From: Bartonella rattaustraliani AUST/NH4
Lineage (GTDB): Bacteria; Pseudomonadota; Alphaproteobacteria; Rhizobiales; Rhizobiaceae
DNA length: 64,000 nucleotides
NCBI RefSeq assembly: GCF_000312565.1
Contig: NZ_CALW02000042.1
Coordinates: 24,998 to 88,997 of the forward strand
Reading direction: 5' to 3'
Made by a program: the position numbers and the translations under genes. Positions within the stretch are counted from its first letter, which is position 1, and each line of letters opens with the position of its first letter. The notes beneath the pieces are model-generated. The model was given only the letters and a program-made list of their open reading frames with translations. It was not told the DNA's origin and searched no databases. This document shows, one piece after another, positions 51,024-60,542 of this stretch.

Positions 51024-51425
51024 GTGCTTTCTCTTAAAAAAGATTATCATAATTTGCAGTATGATGAGAGTTAAAAATAATATTCCATGAAGCATGACTA
51101 TAAATATTTTATAGTCGGAGGTAGAATATAAACTTATTATGGTAAGTGTTTCAGTAAAAGCTGCACTGCACCATAGAACAATTCCCCACAAAGAATACAT
51201 CCAAATCCCAATTAATGCGATAGGATAAATAATAGCCAGTGAGACTGATAAAATCTGCCACTGCCATGGCATAAGATCAAAACGCCATAAAACTCCTGGA
51301 AATATCCCAACGAGACGTATCCAATAAAAAACACTCAACCCTAAACAAATAAGTGCTAAAAATCGTAAATAAAATCTATAAACTAAATTGATTTTTGAAA
51401 ACTGCTTTTGAGGCTTTTTTATCAA
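51006..51425 (-). CDS. DUF6163 family membrane protein
   Basis: A protein of 139 residues with four hydrophobic helices (about residues 17-40, 55-75, 78-96 and 106-128). VFYWIRLVGIFPGVLWRFDL followed by MPWQWQILSVSLAIIYPIAL fits the DUF6163 pattern known from Rhizobiales. Function unknown. Its start overlaps the end of the upstream hydratase-family gene by 4 bp, so the two are co-translated. Confidence 0.75.
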   Translation of the reverse strand: MIKKPQKQFSKINLVYRFYLRFLALICLGLSVFYWIRLVGIFPGVLWRFDLMPWQWQILSVSLAIIYPIALIGIWMYSLWGIVLWCSAAFTETLTIISLYSTSDYKIFIVMLHGILFLTLIILQIMIIFFKRKHRINSE

Positions 51426-52468
51426 AATAACAATTCCTTCTCAACAGGTTGAAAGTAAGAATCTACCATTTCATCTGTTACATTTGAAAGTTTATCTGGC
51501 TGCCATTTTGGTGCTTTATCCTTATCAATTAACATTGCACGTACACCTTCATGAAAATCATGTGAATTAACCATATGGTGTGCAATACGATTTTCAATTT
51601 TTATAGAATCTTCCAAAGTTTGAAGTCGTTTTTGCTTCATTTGTTTCCAAATAACCTTCAAACTTGTCGGAGAACGTAATTGCAAAATATCATAACACTC
51701 TTTCGCAAATAAAAATCCTTCATGACTTTTTCGATAAAGGAACTCTATACATTCTTCTAAACTGTGTAACTGAAAACAGATTCTTATGAAATCGCGTATT
51801 TCTTGGCTTGTTTCATAGTCTTTTGTTATAGCTCGTTCTTTTAAAGCTAATGTAGGACTTCCCTCCTCAATAATAGCTTTTCTCACAATATCTAATTCAG
51901 CCTCAGAAACCGCATGCGTTGCCAGTCCTAAGCGTAAACAATCTCCCCATTTTATGCGTGCTCCTGTCAATGCAAGATAAATACCAAAATGATCGGGAAG
52001 AGGTGGTAAGAAAAAACTTGAGCCAACATCTGGAAAAAATCCAATAGCACTTTCTGGCATAGCAAAAAGTGTGTTTTCTGTAACAATTCGATGTGATCCG
52101 TATAGAGAAATGCCGACCCCTCCTCCCATCCAAATACCATTTAAGAAAGAAATATACGGTTTTGGGAAGCGGCTAATATACGCATTTAGGCTATACTCAT
52201 CGCTAAAATATTGGTAGGAAGAGGGACTTCGTCCCATATGGTAAATTTCGACAATATCTCCACCCGCACAAAAGGCTCGCCCCTCCCCTTCAACTAAGAT
52301 GCAAGAAATATCATCATCTGTTTCCCATGTGCTGAGAGCCTTCTTTAAAGCATAAACCATTCGGTGGTTAAGGGCATTTAATGCTGAAGGACGTGTAAGC
52401 TTAATAATGCCTGCATGTCCTTCTTTTGTAAAAGAAATATCACCATCCGCACCAAAGTCAATGTGCAT
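51422..52468 (-). CDS. Enoyl-CoA hydratase/isomerase family protein (3-hydroxyisobutyryl-CoA hydrolase-like)
   Basis: A protein of 348 residues. Crotonase fold: GEGRAFCAGGDIVEIY near residue 60, GIWMGGGVGISLYGSHRIVT near residue 110 and MPESAIGFFPDVGSSFFL near residue 137. These match the 3-hydroxyisobutyryl-CoA hydrolase subgroup more than short-chain hydratases, whose length is near 260. It would act in valine breakdown; substrate assignment is by similarity. It starts 36 bp downstream of pcs on the same strand. Confidence 0.85.
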   Translation of the reverse strand: MHIDFGADGDISFTKEGHAGIIKLTRPSALNALNHRMVYALKKALSTWETDDDISCILVEGEGRAFCAGGDIVEIYHMGRSPSSYQYFSDEYSLNAYISRFPKPYISFLNGIWMGGGVGISLYGSHRIVTENTLFAMPESAIGFFPDVGSSFFLPPLPDHFGIYLALTGARIKWGDCLRLGLATHAVSEAELDIVRKAIIEEGSPTLALKERAITKDYETSQEIRDFIRICFQLHSLEECIEFLYRKSHEGFLFAKECYDILQLRSPTSLKVIWKQMKQKRLQTLEDSIKIENRIAHHMVNSHDFHEGVRAMLIDKDKAPKWQPDKLSNVTDEMVDSYFQPVEKELLF

Positions 52469-52504
52469 TTTATAGTCTTCCCAATGTCATTATTGTATTC
52501 TTTT

Positions 52505-53308
52505 TTATATTTTTTTCACTCCCAATTGAGGAAATAATTGCATGATAGCACCAATACAATACACATAAATACCCGTTACTGAAATACCTATTTTAACCCA
52601 AAGTGGAGCATCCAGTTGGTAAAAAAATGCAACAATGCCAAAAGCGCACCATAAAAGAAAAATTGAAAAATTAAGTTTACGCAAACGAATAACTCTTACG
52701 GGATGAATAAAATAAATGGGTAAAAAAGAGATGATAGCGGATAAAACAATAATAGTAAAAGTGATCCACTCTCCTGGCTTCACTACAAAAATCATAAAGA
52801 CCATCATGTTCCAAACTACGGGAAAACCTTTAAAAAAGTTCTCTTTGGTTTTCATGCCAGTATCTGCGTAATAAATAGCTGATGAAATAACAATGATAGC
52901 ACTTAATAAAAACGATAACCCTGGACCTGTTAAACCACTTTGATAAAGTGCAAAAGCTGGAATTAAGACATAAGTGACGTAATCAATAATATTATCTAAA
53001 AGTTCTCCAGACCACGTTGGTAGCACATATTTGACATCAAGTTTACGTGCAATTGGCCCATCGATGCCATCAACAAGAAGTGCAAAACCGAGCCAACAAA
53101 ACATGGCAGTCCATTCTTTTTGAGAGGCTGATATAAGAGAAAGAAATGCTAAAAATGAACCAGACGCTGTTAATAAGTGAACAGAAAAAGCCTTTGTTTG
53201 TGGCATTGTCACTTTTTTATGGCGTAATAGATCAGCATTGGTTTTAATTTTTTTTGTTAACTTACGTTTCAAAGTTTTGTTATCCTTGTGTTTAGAATCT
53301 TCATTCAT
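52505..53308 (-). CDS. pcs: Phosphatidylcholine synthase
   Basis: A membrane protein of 267 residues. The CDP-alcohol phosphatidyltransferase motif is in VDGIDGPIARKLDVKY with SGELLDNIIDYVTYV, at about residues 80-115. About eight helices follow. It joins CDP-diacylglycerol directly with choline, the route used by host-associated Rhizobiales to make phosphatidylcholine. A basic N-terminal tail of about 35 residues precedes the first helix; a later start (MPQTKAFSVHLL) is possible. Confidence 0.9.
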   Translation of the reverse strand: MNEDSKHKDNKTLKRKLTKKIKTNADLLRHKKVTMPQTKAFSVHLLTASGSFLAFLSLISASQKEWTAMFCWLGFALLVDGIDGPIARKLDVKYVLPTWSGELLDNIIDYVTYVLIPAFALYQSGLTGPGLSFLLSAIIVISSAIYYADTGMKTKENFFKGFPVVWNMMVFMIFVVKPGEWITFTIIVLSAIISFLPIYFIHPVRVIRLRKLNFSIFLLWCAFGIVAFFYQLDAPLWVKIGISVTGIYVYCIGAIMQLFPQLGVKKI

Positions 53309-53481
53309 CTATTAGAGCGCCATTTTTCTACTCATGATATCATCCACTGTAAAAAAACATAAAAAGATTATTTTTTTATATCACATCATTTATTACATAA
53401 TATAATTAGAGAAACTTCATATAATAAAAAGAGATTGTTTTCTTATAGATATGAAAATATGGGGGAAAGGTTCAAGAAATT

Positions 53482-54702
53482 GTGACATTAAAAAAATACA
53501 AACATGAAAACATTGCTGTTATTGGTGCCGGTCCCGTTGGTATGTCTGCGGCGCTTAGTCTTGCGCAGAGAGGCTATCCTGTCTTTCTTATTGGTCCACC
53601 AGCCCATACAAATGAATTAAGAACAACCGCTCTTATGATGCCGGCAATAGCTATGCTTCAAAAGCTCAATATTTGGGACACCCTTAAAGATCACGCAGCT
53701 GCTTTATCTTGCATTAGAATCATAGATATTACCTCTAGAATTGTACGTGCTCCTACTGTCAATTTTTCTTCCGCTGAAATTGGTGAAGAGGCTTTTGGCT
53801 ATAATATTCCTAATATAGAACTAAACAATGCTTTAATCGATTCTGTTACACATACATCTCATATTATAAGATTGATTTCTTCAGCAAAATCTTTTCATCA
53901 CCAGAAAGATCATGTGTCTGTTATCCTTTCGGATGGCAGGGTTATTCAAGCCTCCCTTGTCATTGCTGCTGATGGACGCCATTCTCACACACGCGCGGCA
54001 GCAAAAATAGGTGTTAAGCAGTGGGACTATCCGCAAACAGCATTGGTCTTTAACTTTTCTCATGACTTTTCTCATCAAAATACATCAACGGAATTTCACA
54101 CAGAAAATGGCCCACTTACACAGGTTCCCCTTTCTGGAAAAAGATCCAGTCTTGTATGGGTTGTTAATCCTTCTCGCGCTGAGGAATTGTTGAATCTGGA
54201 TTCAAAAGAAATTGCAAAAATCATCGAAGATAAAATGCAGTTAATGCTTGGAAAGATAACGCTCGATACCCCAATTCAAGCGTGGCCACTCTCAGGACTT
54301 ATTGCTCATCGTTTTGCTGCTCATAGAACGATTTTAGTTGGTGAAGCAGCGCACGTGTTCCCTCCTATTGGAGCACAAGGATTGAATTTAGGACTTCGTG
54401 ACGTTCAAACATTGATTGATGTTTTATCAAACTCAATATCTGACGCTAAAACGATTGTTGCACATTATAACCAATCCCGCCGACCTGATATACTTCTTCG
54501 GAGTGGTACTGTTCATACACTCAACTCTTCTTTACTTTCTCATATATTACCTGTTCATATCATGCGAAGCATTGGGCTTGGGTTATTAGGTCATTGCTCA
54601 CCGTTACGTAATTTATTTATGCGAGAAGGAATTTATCCTGGTTATGGATTTAAAAAAATTATGCAAATATTTCCAAGCAGATCGGTGAAAAAAATTCATT
54701 GA
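53482..54702 (+). CDS. UbiH/UbiF/VisC/COQ6-type FAD-dependent hydroxylase
   Basis: A protein of 406 residues, with GTG at 53482 as the start. FAD-binding GAGPVGMSAALSLAQRGYPV near residue 14, the middle VIAADGRHSHTRAA, and the GEAAHVFPPIGAQGLNLGLRD FAD/ribityl motif near residue 288 place it among aromatic-ring monooxygenases of ubiquinone synthesis. The ring position cannot be read out. It is a single gene, divergent from pcs. Confidence 0.9.
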   Translation: MTLKKYKHENIAVIGAGPVGMSAALSLAQRGYPVFLIGPPAHTNELRTTALMMPAIAMLQKLNIWDTLKDHAAALSCIRIIDITSRIVRAPTVNFSSAEIGEEAFGYNIPNIELNNALIDSVTHTSHIIRLISSAKSFHHQKDHVSVILSDGRVIQASLVIAADGRHSHTRAAAKIGVKQWDYPQTALVFNFSHDFSHQNTSTEFHTENGPLTQVPLSGKRSSLVWVVNPSRAEELLNLDSKEIAKIIEDKMQLMLGKITLDTPIQAWPLSGLIAHRFAAHRTILVGEAAHVFPPIGAQGLNLGLRDVQTLIDVLSNSISDAKTIVAHYNQSRRPDILLRSGTVHTLNSSLLSHILPVHIMRSIGLGLLGHCSPLRNLFMREGIYPGYGFKKIMQIFPSRSVKKIH

Positions 54703-55203
54703 TAATAAAAAAGCGCCAATGGTACAAGAAACAGCTAACAATAAAAACAAATGTTCATCTCCTTCTTCCAATAAAGTAAAATAGAGCAATTTTGAAAAGA
54801 ATGCCTATTATTACAGCAATACAAACAAATCAAGGAATAACCGAAAATATAAAAATCGTCTTCAAACACTATAGCGTACCGCTGCTTTTGAAAGCGGTAC
54901 TTTTGATTTTTATATTTAAACTTGATTGCAGAGAGCTCATTCTCAAAAATTCTTTTCATAATCTGCATTTACAAAAAACTTTTTATAAAAATCCAACTCT
55001 ATAAGAATTATACAAATATCAAAATGAAATTTAAAAGCATTTTATATCAATATTTTTCCATAAAAAGTAAGAAAAAGGATGCATTAATCACTATAAATTT
55101 TTAATAATTTGCATCATTAAGTATAATATGAAAAATAAATAATCTCTGGAACCTGTTAGCACTACAAAAGTTAACAAACTATTGTTTCAACAGGTATGAC
55201 AAG
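54703..55203. other. Gene-free stretch with one terminator
   Basis: About 500 bp of AT-rich DNA between the UbiH-family gene and the small overlapping pair. It holds the terminator at 54876-54912; ORFs of 60-77 codons here are low in protein-like features. Confidence 0.5.
54876..54912 (+). terminator. Rho-independent terminator
   Basis: An 8-bp stem GTACCGCT / AGCGGTAC with a 9-nt loop at 54876-54900, followed by TTTTGATTTTT. It lies 170 bp after the UbiH-family stop. Confidence 0.75.
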
Positions 55204-55551
55204 ATGAAATTATTTAAGATTTTGAAACCAAGTACTTTTTTTATCATAATGGTTTGTCTCTCATCTATAGTCATCGCTTCAACAAGTGAGTTTTTTCAAC
55301 CCCCATCTTATTGTCAAGCTTCTGCATATTCTTTTACCAAAGATATCTCAAAACCAGGACAAAATTCATTTACTGCTGCCCAAATTAAAAACTGCCTGAT
55401 GCAAAATGGTTTTACGAATATTAAACGATTGCGTCTAGATGATAAAGGTATTTGGCGTGCTCTGGTAGAGTTTAAAAAGTCCCATTTTTTCATGTCCGTT
55501 GATTATTCTGGAACTGTTAGCATTCAAAATGAGAGAAAAAAATATGACTGA
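55204..55551 (+). CDS. Secreted protein of unknown function
   Basis: A protein of 115 residues with a signal peptide (about residues 1-26, MKLFKILKPSTFFIIMVCLS and then IVIA). The mature part has a PepSY-like pattern (AQIKNCLMQNGFTNIKRLRL, DDKGIWRALVEFKKSHFFMS) near the C-terminus, but this is a loose match. AGATG-type context at the start; no strong ribosome-binding site. Its end overlaps the next gene by 8 bp. Codon use is like its neighbours. Confidence 0.65.
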   Translation: MKLFKILKPSTFFIIMVCLSSIVIASTSEFFQPPSYCQASAYSFTKDISKPGQNSFTAAQIKNCLMQNGFTNIKRLRLDDKGIWRALVEFKKSHFFMSVDYSGTVSIQNERKKYD

Positions 55552-55858
55552 TTTTAAAGCTTACAGCAACTTTGATTTTCATGATGGTGAGAGAAGTTTT
55601 TTAAAAAAAATCTCTTATTCTATGAAAGAATCTGCATTCATTGGAAGCTTAAATGGTTGTATGTCAGGAGTTATAGCAGCCATTCTCGCAACTTACGGTT
55701 ATATTGCTCTTCCAGGATTTGGTCCAATTATCGTAATGGGACTGGGGACTGCATTTGTTTTTGGTGTGATAATTGGTACAATAATTGGATTAATAATAGG
55801 TTTTTTTGTTGGCATATTTTGTATTTTATGGGAAGTTTGTACACATCACAATCGTTGA
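55544..55858 (+). CDS. Small membrane protein with glycine-zipper helices
   Basis: A protein of 104 residues from the ATG at 55544 (MTDFKAYSNFDFHDGERSFL). A soluble start is followed by two hydrophobic segments (about residues 36-60 and 65-95) with a glycine-zipper rhythm, GTIIGLIIGFFVGIFC. No family recognised. It overlaps the preceding secreted-protein gene by 8 bp, so the two are translationally coupled and may work together in the envelope. Confidence 0.6.
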   Translation: MTDFKAYSNFDFHDGERSFLKKISYSMKESAFIGSLNGCMSGVIAAILATYGYIALPGFGPIIVMGLGTAFVFGVIIGTIIGLIIGFFVGIFCILWEVCTHHNR

Positions 55859-56375
55859 CAGCTTTTATAAACTTCATATCAAAGAGAAATTTTTCATTAT
55901 TTAACATGTGATCAGAGATATTTTATAAAAATAATGGACAGATTATCTTTCTTATTTTTGATAAGAACCACGTCGTATTATAGACTGTGTCATATATCGA
56001 CTGTATATGACGTTGCTTTCTAAGCTCTCTAAATTCCTTACTTCTTATTTTTAAAAGCGGCTCTTGAAAAAAGATAAGTGTAATATAGTTAAGTCTCTGA
56101 AAGTTGCATTTTTATCTAGAAACTAAAGAGAGCATTCAAAATATGCCTTAAAAGCCATACAAATGAAATAATTTTAAATTTATACATTTCAAATAAATAT
56201 TTTATTCTTATAATATTACTGGTTGTTATTCTAATTATTAATTAATTATTTTTAATAAGTGCGAAGTTTTATAAATAAATTAAACTATATTATAATTATT
56301 TATTAATTCTTATGTAAATTAAATTTATTTTATAATTTTTATATATTGAATCAGCTAAATGAGAAGAGTTTCTTT
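55859..56375. other. Gene-free stretch before sodC
   Basis: About 515 bp, extremely AT-rich from about 56160. No convincing gene, RNA or hairpin. The sodC promoter must be here. Confidence 0.5.
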
Positions 56376-56903
56376 ATGAAGAGAGTTTTTTTTATTTTAT
56401 TATCTTTACTGCCATTTCTTACTTGGAACACTGCTGCATTAGCGTCAGCGATGCGAGTGAAAATCTATGAGCTAGGCACAAGCAATACAAAAAAATCTAT
56501 TGGTACCATTACAATTGAGGAAAGTGCCCATGGTTTAATTTTTGTACCCAATTTGTCCACTCTACCAGAAGGTTTTCATGGTTTTCATGTGCATACATAT
56601 CCTCTATGTGATACAAAAGATGGTGTAATTGGTGGTGCTGCAGGTGGACATTATGATCCAAGCCATACGAACAAACATCTTGGACCTTATAATGTTCATG
56701 GTCACCTTGGTGATTTACCTGCACTTTATGCTAATGATGAGGGACGATCAACAATGAGCGTTCTTGCCCCACGAATTCAAAAACTTTCAGAAATGAGAGG
56801 ACACTCCTTAATCATTCATTTTGGAGGCGATAATCACTCAGATCATCCCTTACCACTCGGTGGTGGTGGTGCACGTTTGGCGTGTGGCATTATTGAAAAA
56901 TAA
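56376..56903 (+). CDS. sodC: Superoxide dismutase [Cu-Zn], secreted
   Basis: A protein of 175 residues from the ATG at 56376, with GAGAAGAG about 8 nt upstream. Signal peptide to about residue 24 (FLTWNTAALASA). Copper/zinc ligands: GFHGFHVHTYPLC near residue 75, GGHYDPSH, HGHLGDLPAL, and the closing GDNHSDHPLPLGGGGARLAC with two conserved Cys for the disulphide. It removes superoxide in the periplasm, which is relevant to oxidative defence in a host cell. Confidence 0.95.
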   Translation: MKRVFFILLSLLPFLTWNTAALASAMRVKIYELGTSNTKKSIGTITIEESAHGLIFVPNLSTLPEGFHGFHVHTYPLCDTKDGVIGGAAGGHYDPSHTNKHLGPYNVHGHLGDLPALYANDEGRSTMSVLAPRIQKLSEMRGHSLIIHFGGDNHSDHPLPLGGGGARLACGIIEK

Positions 56904-56919
56904 GCTGATCAAACGCTAT

Positions 56920-57096
56920 TTAAAGTTTATATAAGCAATATTCTGAATATCCTTCTTTGATTTTGGTAGCTGCTTCAACATGAGGAGTATCTAATGTGCT
57001 AGCTCCTCTTTCCTCCTATGCCCCGTAAAACAATATTCCTGCTTTTGTTAAAGTGTAAAGTCTTTCCTTTTTTCAAAGACGAAGAGCCGCTAAAAC
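56920..57096 (-). pseudogene. Possible fragment of a broken protein gene
   Basis: On the minus strand one frame reads VLAALRL, stop, KKERLYTLTKAGILFYGA, stop, EERGASTLDTPHVEAATKIK and EGYSEYCLYKL before a TAA at 56920. The run is protein-like and long enough to stand out, but I cannot name a family, and two stops lie inside. It may be a decayed gene. Low confidence. Confidence 0.3.
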
Positions 57097-57166
57097 ACTT
57101 TTCTATATTTGATGAAGATACGTCTCCGTTACGTCATCGATTTTATCCTGAATGACCGATACAAGA

Positions 57167-57250
57167 CATTGATTTATAATGATAATTTAGCGTTATTCAT
57201 ATTGAATTAGAACCCCGAATAACGTAAGATTCTCTCATTTCAAATCTGCT
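57167..57250 (+). repeat. Integrase-upstream repeat, copy R4 (partial)
   Basis: About 84 bp with ATTGATTTATAATGATAATT, CCCGAATAACGTAAGATTCT and CTCATTTCAAATC, corresponding to the first half of R3. It stops before the GAATCAATTTT block. No integrase follows. Confidence 0.75.
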
Positions 57251-57630
57251 TATTTTGATAAAAACCTCCAAAAAATAAAAGTTATTATATTTCAAGTGGT
57301 TATTTTTTAATAAACAACCTATATCAAGATACAACCTATAAATACAACCTACGATATATTTTTGAAGGGATTTTGAGGGTGTTAGGAATCTTCAAAACCT
57401 CTAAGTAATATAAGAAAATGAATATACATAATAAAGAATTCCTTTTAAGATTGTATGTAATCAATCATCACAAGATGATAAACTTATCCGTAGTGTTTAA
57501 ATGAATCTTCACAAGACCTTTAAAAAAGTAGATAAGCATGCCCCAAAAGTGAGCATGCTTTATAAATTCACTTTAGTTTCTCTTATGTCTAATTCTGGTA
57601 AGTTTCTAACAATTTTTATGGTTTCTAAAC
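57251..57630. other. Noncoding stretch with repeated ACAACCTA words
   Basis: About 380 bp. Three ACAACCTA words occur at about 57314-57351, a TTTTGAAGGGATTTTGAGGG stretch (like the CTTTGAAG words elsewhere) at about 57358-57380, and a hairpin at 57534-57560. No gene. Confidence 0.5.
57534..57560 (-). terminator. Possible terminator of the DUF421 stub
   Basis: A perfect 8-bp stem AAGCATGC / GCATGCTT with an 11-nt loop. On the minus strand a T-rich stretch (ACTTTTTTAAA) starts about 5 nt later. Confidence 0.4.
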
Positions 57631-57825
57631 TTACAGTAATAACCCTTTGTTTGGATTATAAATAACTCCTCCAATAATACCGCCCATGACAAAATTGCTA
57701 ACTAAATCAACAGGCATCATTTGTCTAAGACTACCCCGATCCGTTGTTCTTAAAATTAAAAGAAAAGCGATAAGCCCCACCGCAAGCTTAAACACGATAT
57801 ACCTATAACTATATATAAATTCCAT
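57631..57825 (-). pseudogene. DUF421 (YetF-like) membrane protein, truncated
   Basis: An ORF of 64 codons: MEFIYSYRYIVFKLAVGLIA, LLILRTTDRGSLRQMMPVDL and VSNFVMGGIIGGVIYNPN. These match the N-terminal two helices of YetF-type proteins, including the (T)PxDxVSxxVLGxxxGxxIY pattern. Family members have 150-230 residues with a cytosolic domain; here the frame stops after KGLLL. Most of the gene is missing. It is upstream of nothing obvious and is likely nonfunctional. Confidence 0.7.
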
Positions 57826-57868
57826 GACATTCTCCCTTTTTATGAAAGCTTCTGGAATAGGGAAATCA

Positions 57869-59374
57869 TCATCGCTTTACTTCCCACGTGATCATACGTT
57901 CACCGGTCTGTGGGTCTTTTGTATCTCTTAAAATAATTCCCTTAGCTGCAAGCTCATCACGAATTGTATCCGCAGCTACCCATTCTTTATTATGGATAAG
58001 TCGCAGCCTTTCGGCAATGCGTTGATCGATAAATTTTGAATCAAGGGAAGCTTTTCTCGTAAACAATGGACAATTTCTATCGCTTATCCACTCCTGATAC
58101 AAAAGCCCCAATAAATGCATCCCATTTTTCAAAGCAACAACATTGCCTGCTTTATAAAACTTTCGTAAAAGAGTCAGTACTTTTGGAGTATTAAGATCAT
58201 CACTTAAGGCCTCTACCAAAAGATTATTCATCGTTTCATGATTTTCCAAACTCTCCCTTTCACAACGGAGCAGTTCATACCAACGATACAATTCACTACT
58301 GGATTGCGTTAAACGCTGCGCGGTCCAATTTAATGGTTCACGATAATGCGTTTGTAACATCGAAAAACGCGCAGATAAACCAGCCCAACTTTGTTTTATT
58401 TCATTTGTTAAAGCCTCATTAAACTCAAAAAAATCACTCTCTAAAAGAGAACGAACCGTGATGAAATTGCTAAGGCTTTTAGACATTTTTTTGCCTTCAA
58501 CCTGCAAAAAACCGTTATGCATCCAAAGATTAGCTATTCGCTCCGTTCCAAAAGCTGAACAACTTTGCGCAATTTCATTTTCATGATGAGGAAAAATTAA
58601 ATCAATGCCACCACCGTGGATATCAAAAATATTCGCTGTTGGATCATCACAGTTCAAACCACCACCATAGGGTGCTAATAATTTTGCCATCGACATTGCA
58701 GAACATTCAATATGCCAACCAGGACGCCCCAAAACAGAAATCCCTCCCGGAGAAGCCCAGCCCGGTTCCCCCTCCATAGAGGGTTTCCACAAAACAAAAT
58801 CCATTTCTTCTCTTTTATATGCCGCAACATCAATACGTGCCCCTGCTCTCATTTCATCTAAAGAACGTTTTGCAAATGATCCATAATGGGGCTGTTTTTT
58901 GATACTGCTGACAGAAAATAAGATATGGTTTTCTGCTTTATAAGCATGCCCTTTCTCAAGTAATCTCTCAATCAACGAACGCATTTCCTCTAAATGATCC
59001 GTTGCGCGTGGTTGGCTGGTTGGCAATAAACAACCAAGAGCTATTGTGTCTTGTTGAAATTGATAATATGTACGCTCCGTCAATTGACGAATAGCTTCAT
59101 TAAGCGCTAACTCTGGATACTCACAAGCTGCTCGTGTGTTAATTTTATCATCGACATCTGTAATATTGCGCGCATATATCACATAATCATTGCCGTAAAC
59201 ATGACGCAATAAACGAAATAAAACATCAAAAACAATAACAGGACGTGCATTCCCTATATGCGCATAATCATAAACCGTCGGACCACAAACATAAAGACGT
59301 ACTTTTTTTTCATCTATCGGTTTAAATTTTTCTTTTTTGCGTGTAAGCGTATTATAAAATCGCAACTCTCTCAT
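57869..59374 (-). CDS. cysS: Cysteinyl-tRNA synthetase
   Basis: A protein of 501 residues. Zinc-binding Cys in [20 protein letters not shown] (also the HIGH motif), GWHIECSAM near residue 220, [11 protein letters not shown] near residue 260 and [12 protein letters not shown] near residue 296. It charges tRNA(Cys). Full length; a single gene on the minus strand. Confidence 0.96.
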   Translation of the reverse strand: MRELRFYNTLTRKKEKFKPIDEKKVRLYVCGPTVYDYAHIGNARPVIVFDVLFRLLRHVYGNDYVIYARNITDVDDKINTRAACEYPELALNEAIRQLTERTYYQFQQDTIALGCLLPTSQPRATDHLEEMRSLIERLLEKGHAYKAENHILFSVSSIKKQPHYGSFAKRSLDEMRAGARIDVAAYKREEMDFVLWKPSMEGEPGWASPGGISVLGRPGWHIECSAMSMAKLLAPYGGGLNCDDPTANIFDIHGGGIDLIFPHHENEIAQSCSAFGTERIANLWMHNGFLQVEGKKMSKSLSNFITVRSLLESDFFEFNEALTNEIKQSWAGLSARFSMLQTHYREPLNWTAQRLTQSSSELYRWYELLRCERESLENHETMNNLLVEALSDDLNTPKVLTLLRKFYKAGNVVALKNGMHLLGLLYQEWISDRNCPLFTRKASLDSKFIDQRIAERLRLIHNKEWVAADTIRDELAAKGIILRDTKDPQTGERMITWEVKR

Positions 59375-59836
59375 GATTATACTCCGTTAGCGATATCACT
59401 CACCGTCTTTCATCCCAGATCATCGCGTTACGCGATTTAAATGAAAACTCTCAAAAATGTCTTACATCAAACTCTCTTAGCCATCTCATTTCATTTCGGC
59501 AATGCCCAAAATCTGTCAAAAAATACTTTTTTCTATCTAACTAGCGAAAAGTATTTTATCAATAAAGTCCGTACCCATTGTTGATAAAATCATCACAGAA
59601 GAAAATCTTTAATACACAATATGATATCAATTGACACAAGAAAATAGATTACAGACAGAAAATCTGAATTTTTTGACCACGCAAAACTCATCAAAACTTT
59701 CAATATTTCTCGTCGTGCTTTCCTTACTCTCTTTTACGCCCTAAATTTTATAACAGGTCTGTTATTGCTAATAATACATACACTCTTTTAATCGTTCTTG
59801 TGACCGTAGAAAAGTTTATTAGAAAGTTATAAAATA
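59375..59836. other. Gene-free divergent region, cysS and the TIGR02301 gene
   Basis: About 460 bp. No ORF of note. It should hold both promoters; none was assigned. Confidence 0.5.
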
Positions 59837-60250
59837 ATGCGTAATCTATTGGCAATTTTTAATATTTTGGTATTTTTTTTCAATTCAATACCAACTTTTG
59901 CACAACAATCATCGCTCTATGATAAAAACTGTCAAACAAAATTATTACGGCTAGCTGAGGTTTTTGGATCTCTGCACTTTCTACAAAATCTTTGTAATGC
60001 TCCAACAAACAAATGGTATGACTACATGAATGAACTGCTTGAAGCAGAGCAACCAATAGAACCAAAACGTGCTGTTTTTTATGAAGCCTTTAATAGAGCC
60101 TATCTTTCTTTTGCAGAAAATTATCATCATTGTACGCAGTACGCAATTGAAGCAAACGAAATATACATACAGGAAAGTGTTACCTTAATCGAAGACATTC
60201 AAGATATAATAAGGAAAGCTGACAACATATTAAAGAAAGCAGCACCTTAA
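59837..60250 (+). CDS. TIGR02301 family protein, secreted
   Basis: A protein of 137 residues with a signal peptide (MRNLLAIFNILVFFFNSIPT, FA end near residue 22). The family pattern appears: LLRLAEVFGSLHFLQNLC, KWYDYMNELLEAEQP, RAVFYEAFNRAYLSFAENYH and a C-terminal IEANEIYIQES helix. It is a short periplasmic helical protein of Rhizobiales with unknown function. Two Cys could form a disulphide. Confidence 0.82.
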   Translation: MRNLLAIFNILVFFFNSIPTFAQQSSLYDKNCQTKLLRLAEVFGSLHFLQNLCNAPTNKWYDYMNELLEAEQPIEPKRAVFYEAFNRAYLSFAENYHHCTQYAIEANEIYIQESVTLIEDIQDIIRKADNILKKAAP

Positions 60251-60344
60251 CCAAAAGCCTTTTCGCAGATTTTGGAAATTAACCCGTATTAAGACACCAC
60301 CCCCCTCAATTTCACAATAGCAATGTAATCAAAAAATGAATGGC

Positions 60345-60476
60345 TCAATAAACCTGCGCTTTGCTATAAACCCGTGCCTTGTCATAAACACGCGCATAGC
60401 AACCAAACCTCGAATATTTACCCGGGACCTCTCCAAAAACCAATTCTGATATCAATATGAAATTTGAAAAACACAT
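60345..60476 (-). pseudogene. Remnant of a hexapeptide-repeat (left-handed beta-helix) protein
   Basis: A 43-codon frame on the minus strand (MCFSNFILISELVFGEVPGK) ends with YARVYDKARVYSKAQVY and a TGA. The last three units of six residues share an A-x-V-Y core, and at DNA level three 18-bp units (60348-60365, 60366-60383, 60384-60401) are similar. Proteins with many such units are common in phage-linked genes of this genus. It is probably the end of a gene whose larger part is lost. Could still be expressed as a micro-protein. Confidence 0.45.
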
Positions 60477-60542
60477 CTTTTAGTCGCGCATACTTTGTAC
60501 ATGCACAAAATTATTCCATTAGATTTGCTAATTTTAAGCATC

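Noticed and set aside
54735-55104. ORFs of 60-77 codons on both strands
   Set aside because: Low-complexity translations rich in Lys, Ile and Phe, no ribosome-binding sites, and a terminator runs through the region.
57314-57351. Three ACAACCTA words as iterons of a replication origin
   Set aside because: Uneven spacing (17 and 13 bp), no replication gene nearby, and too few units.
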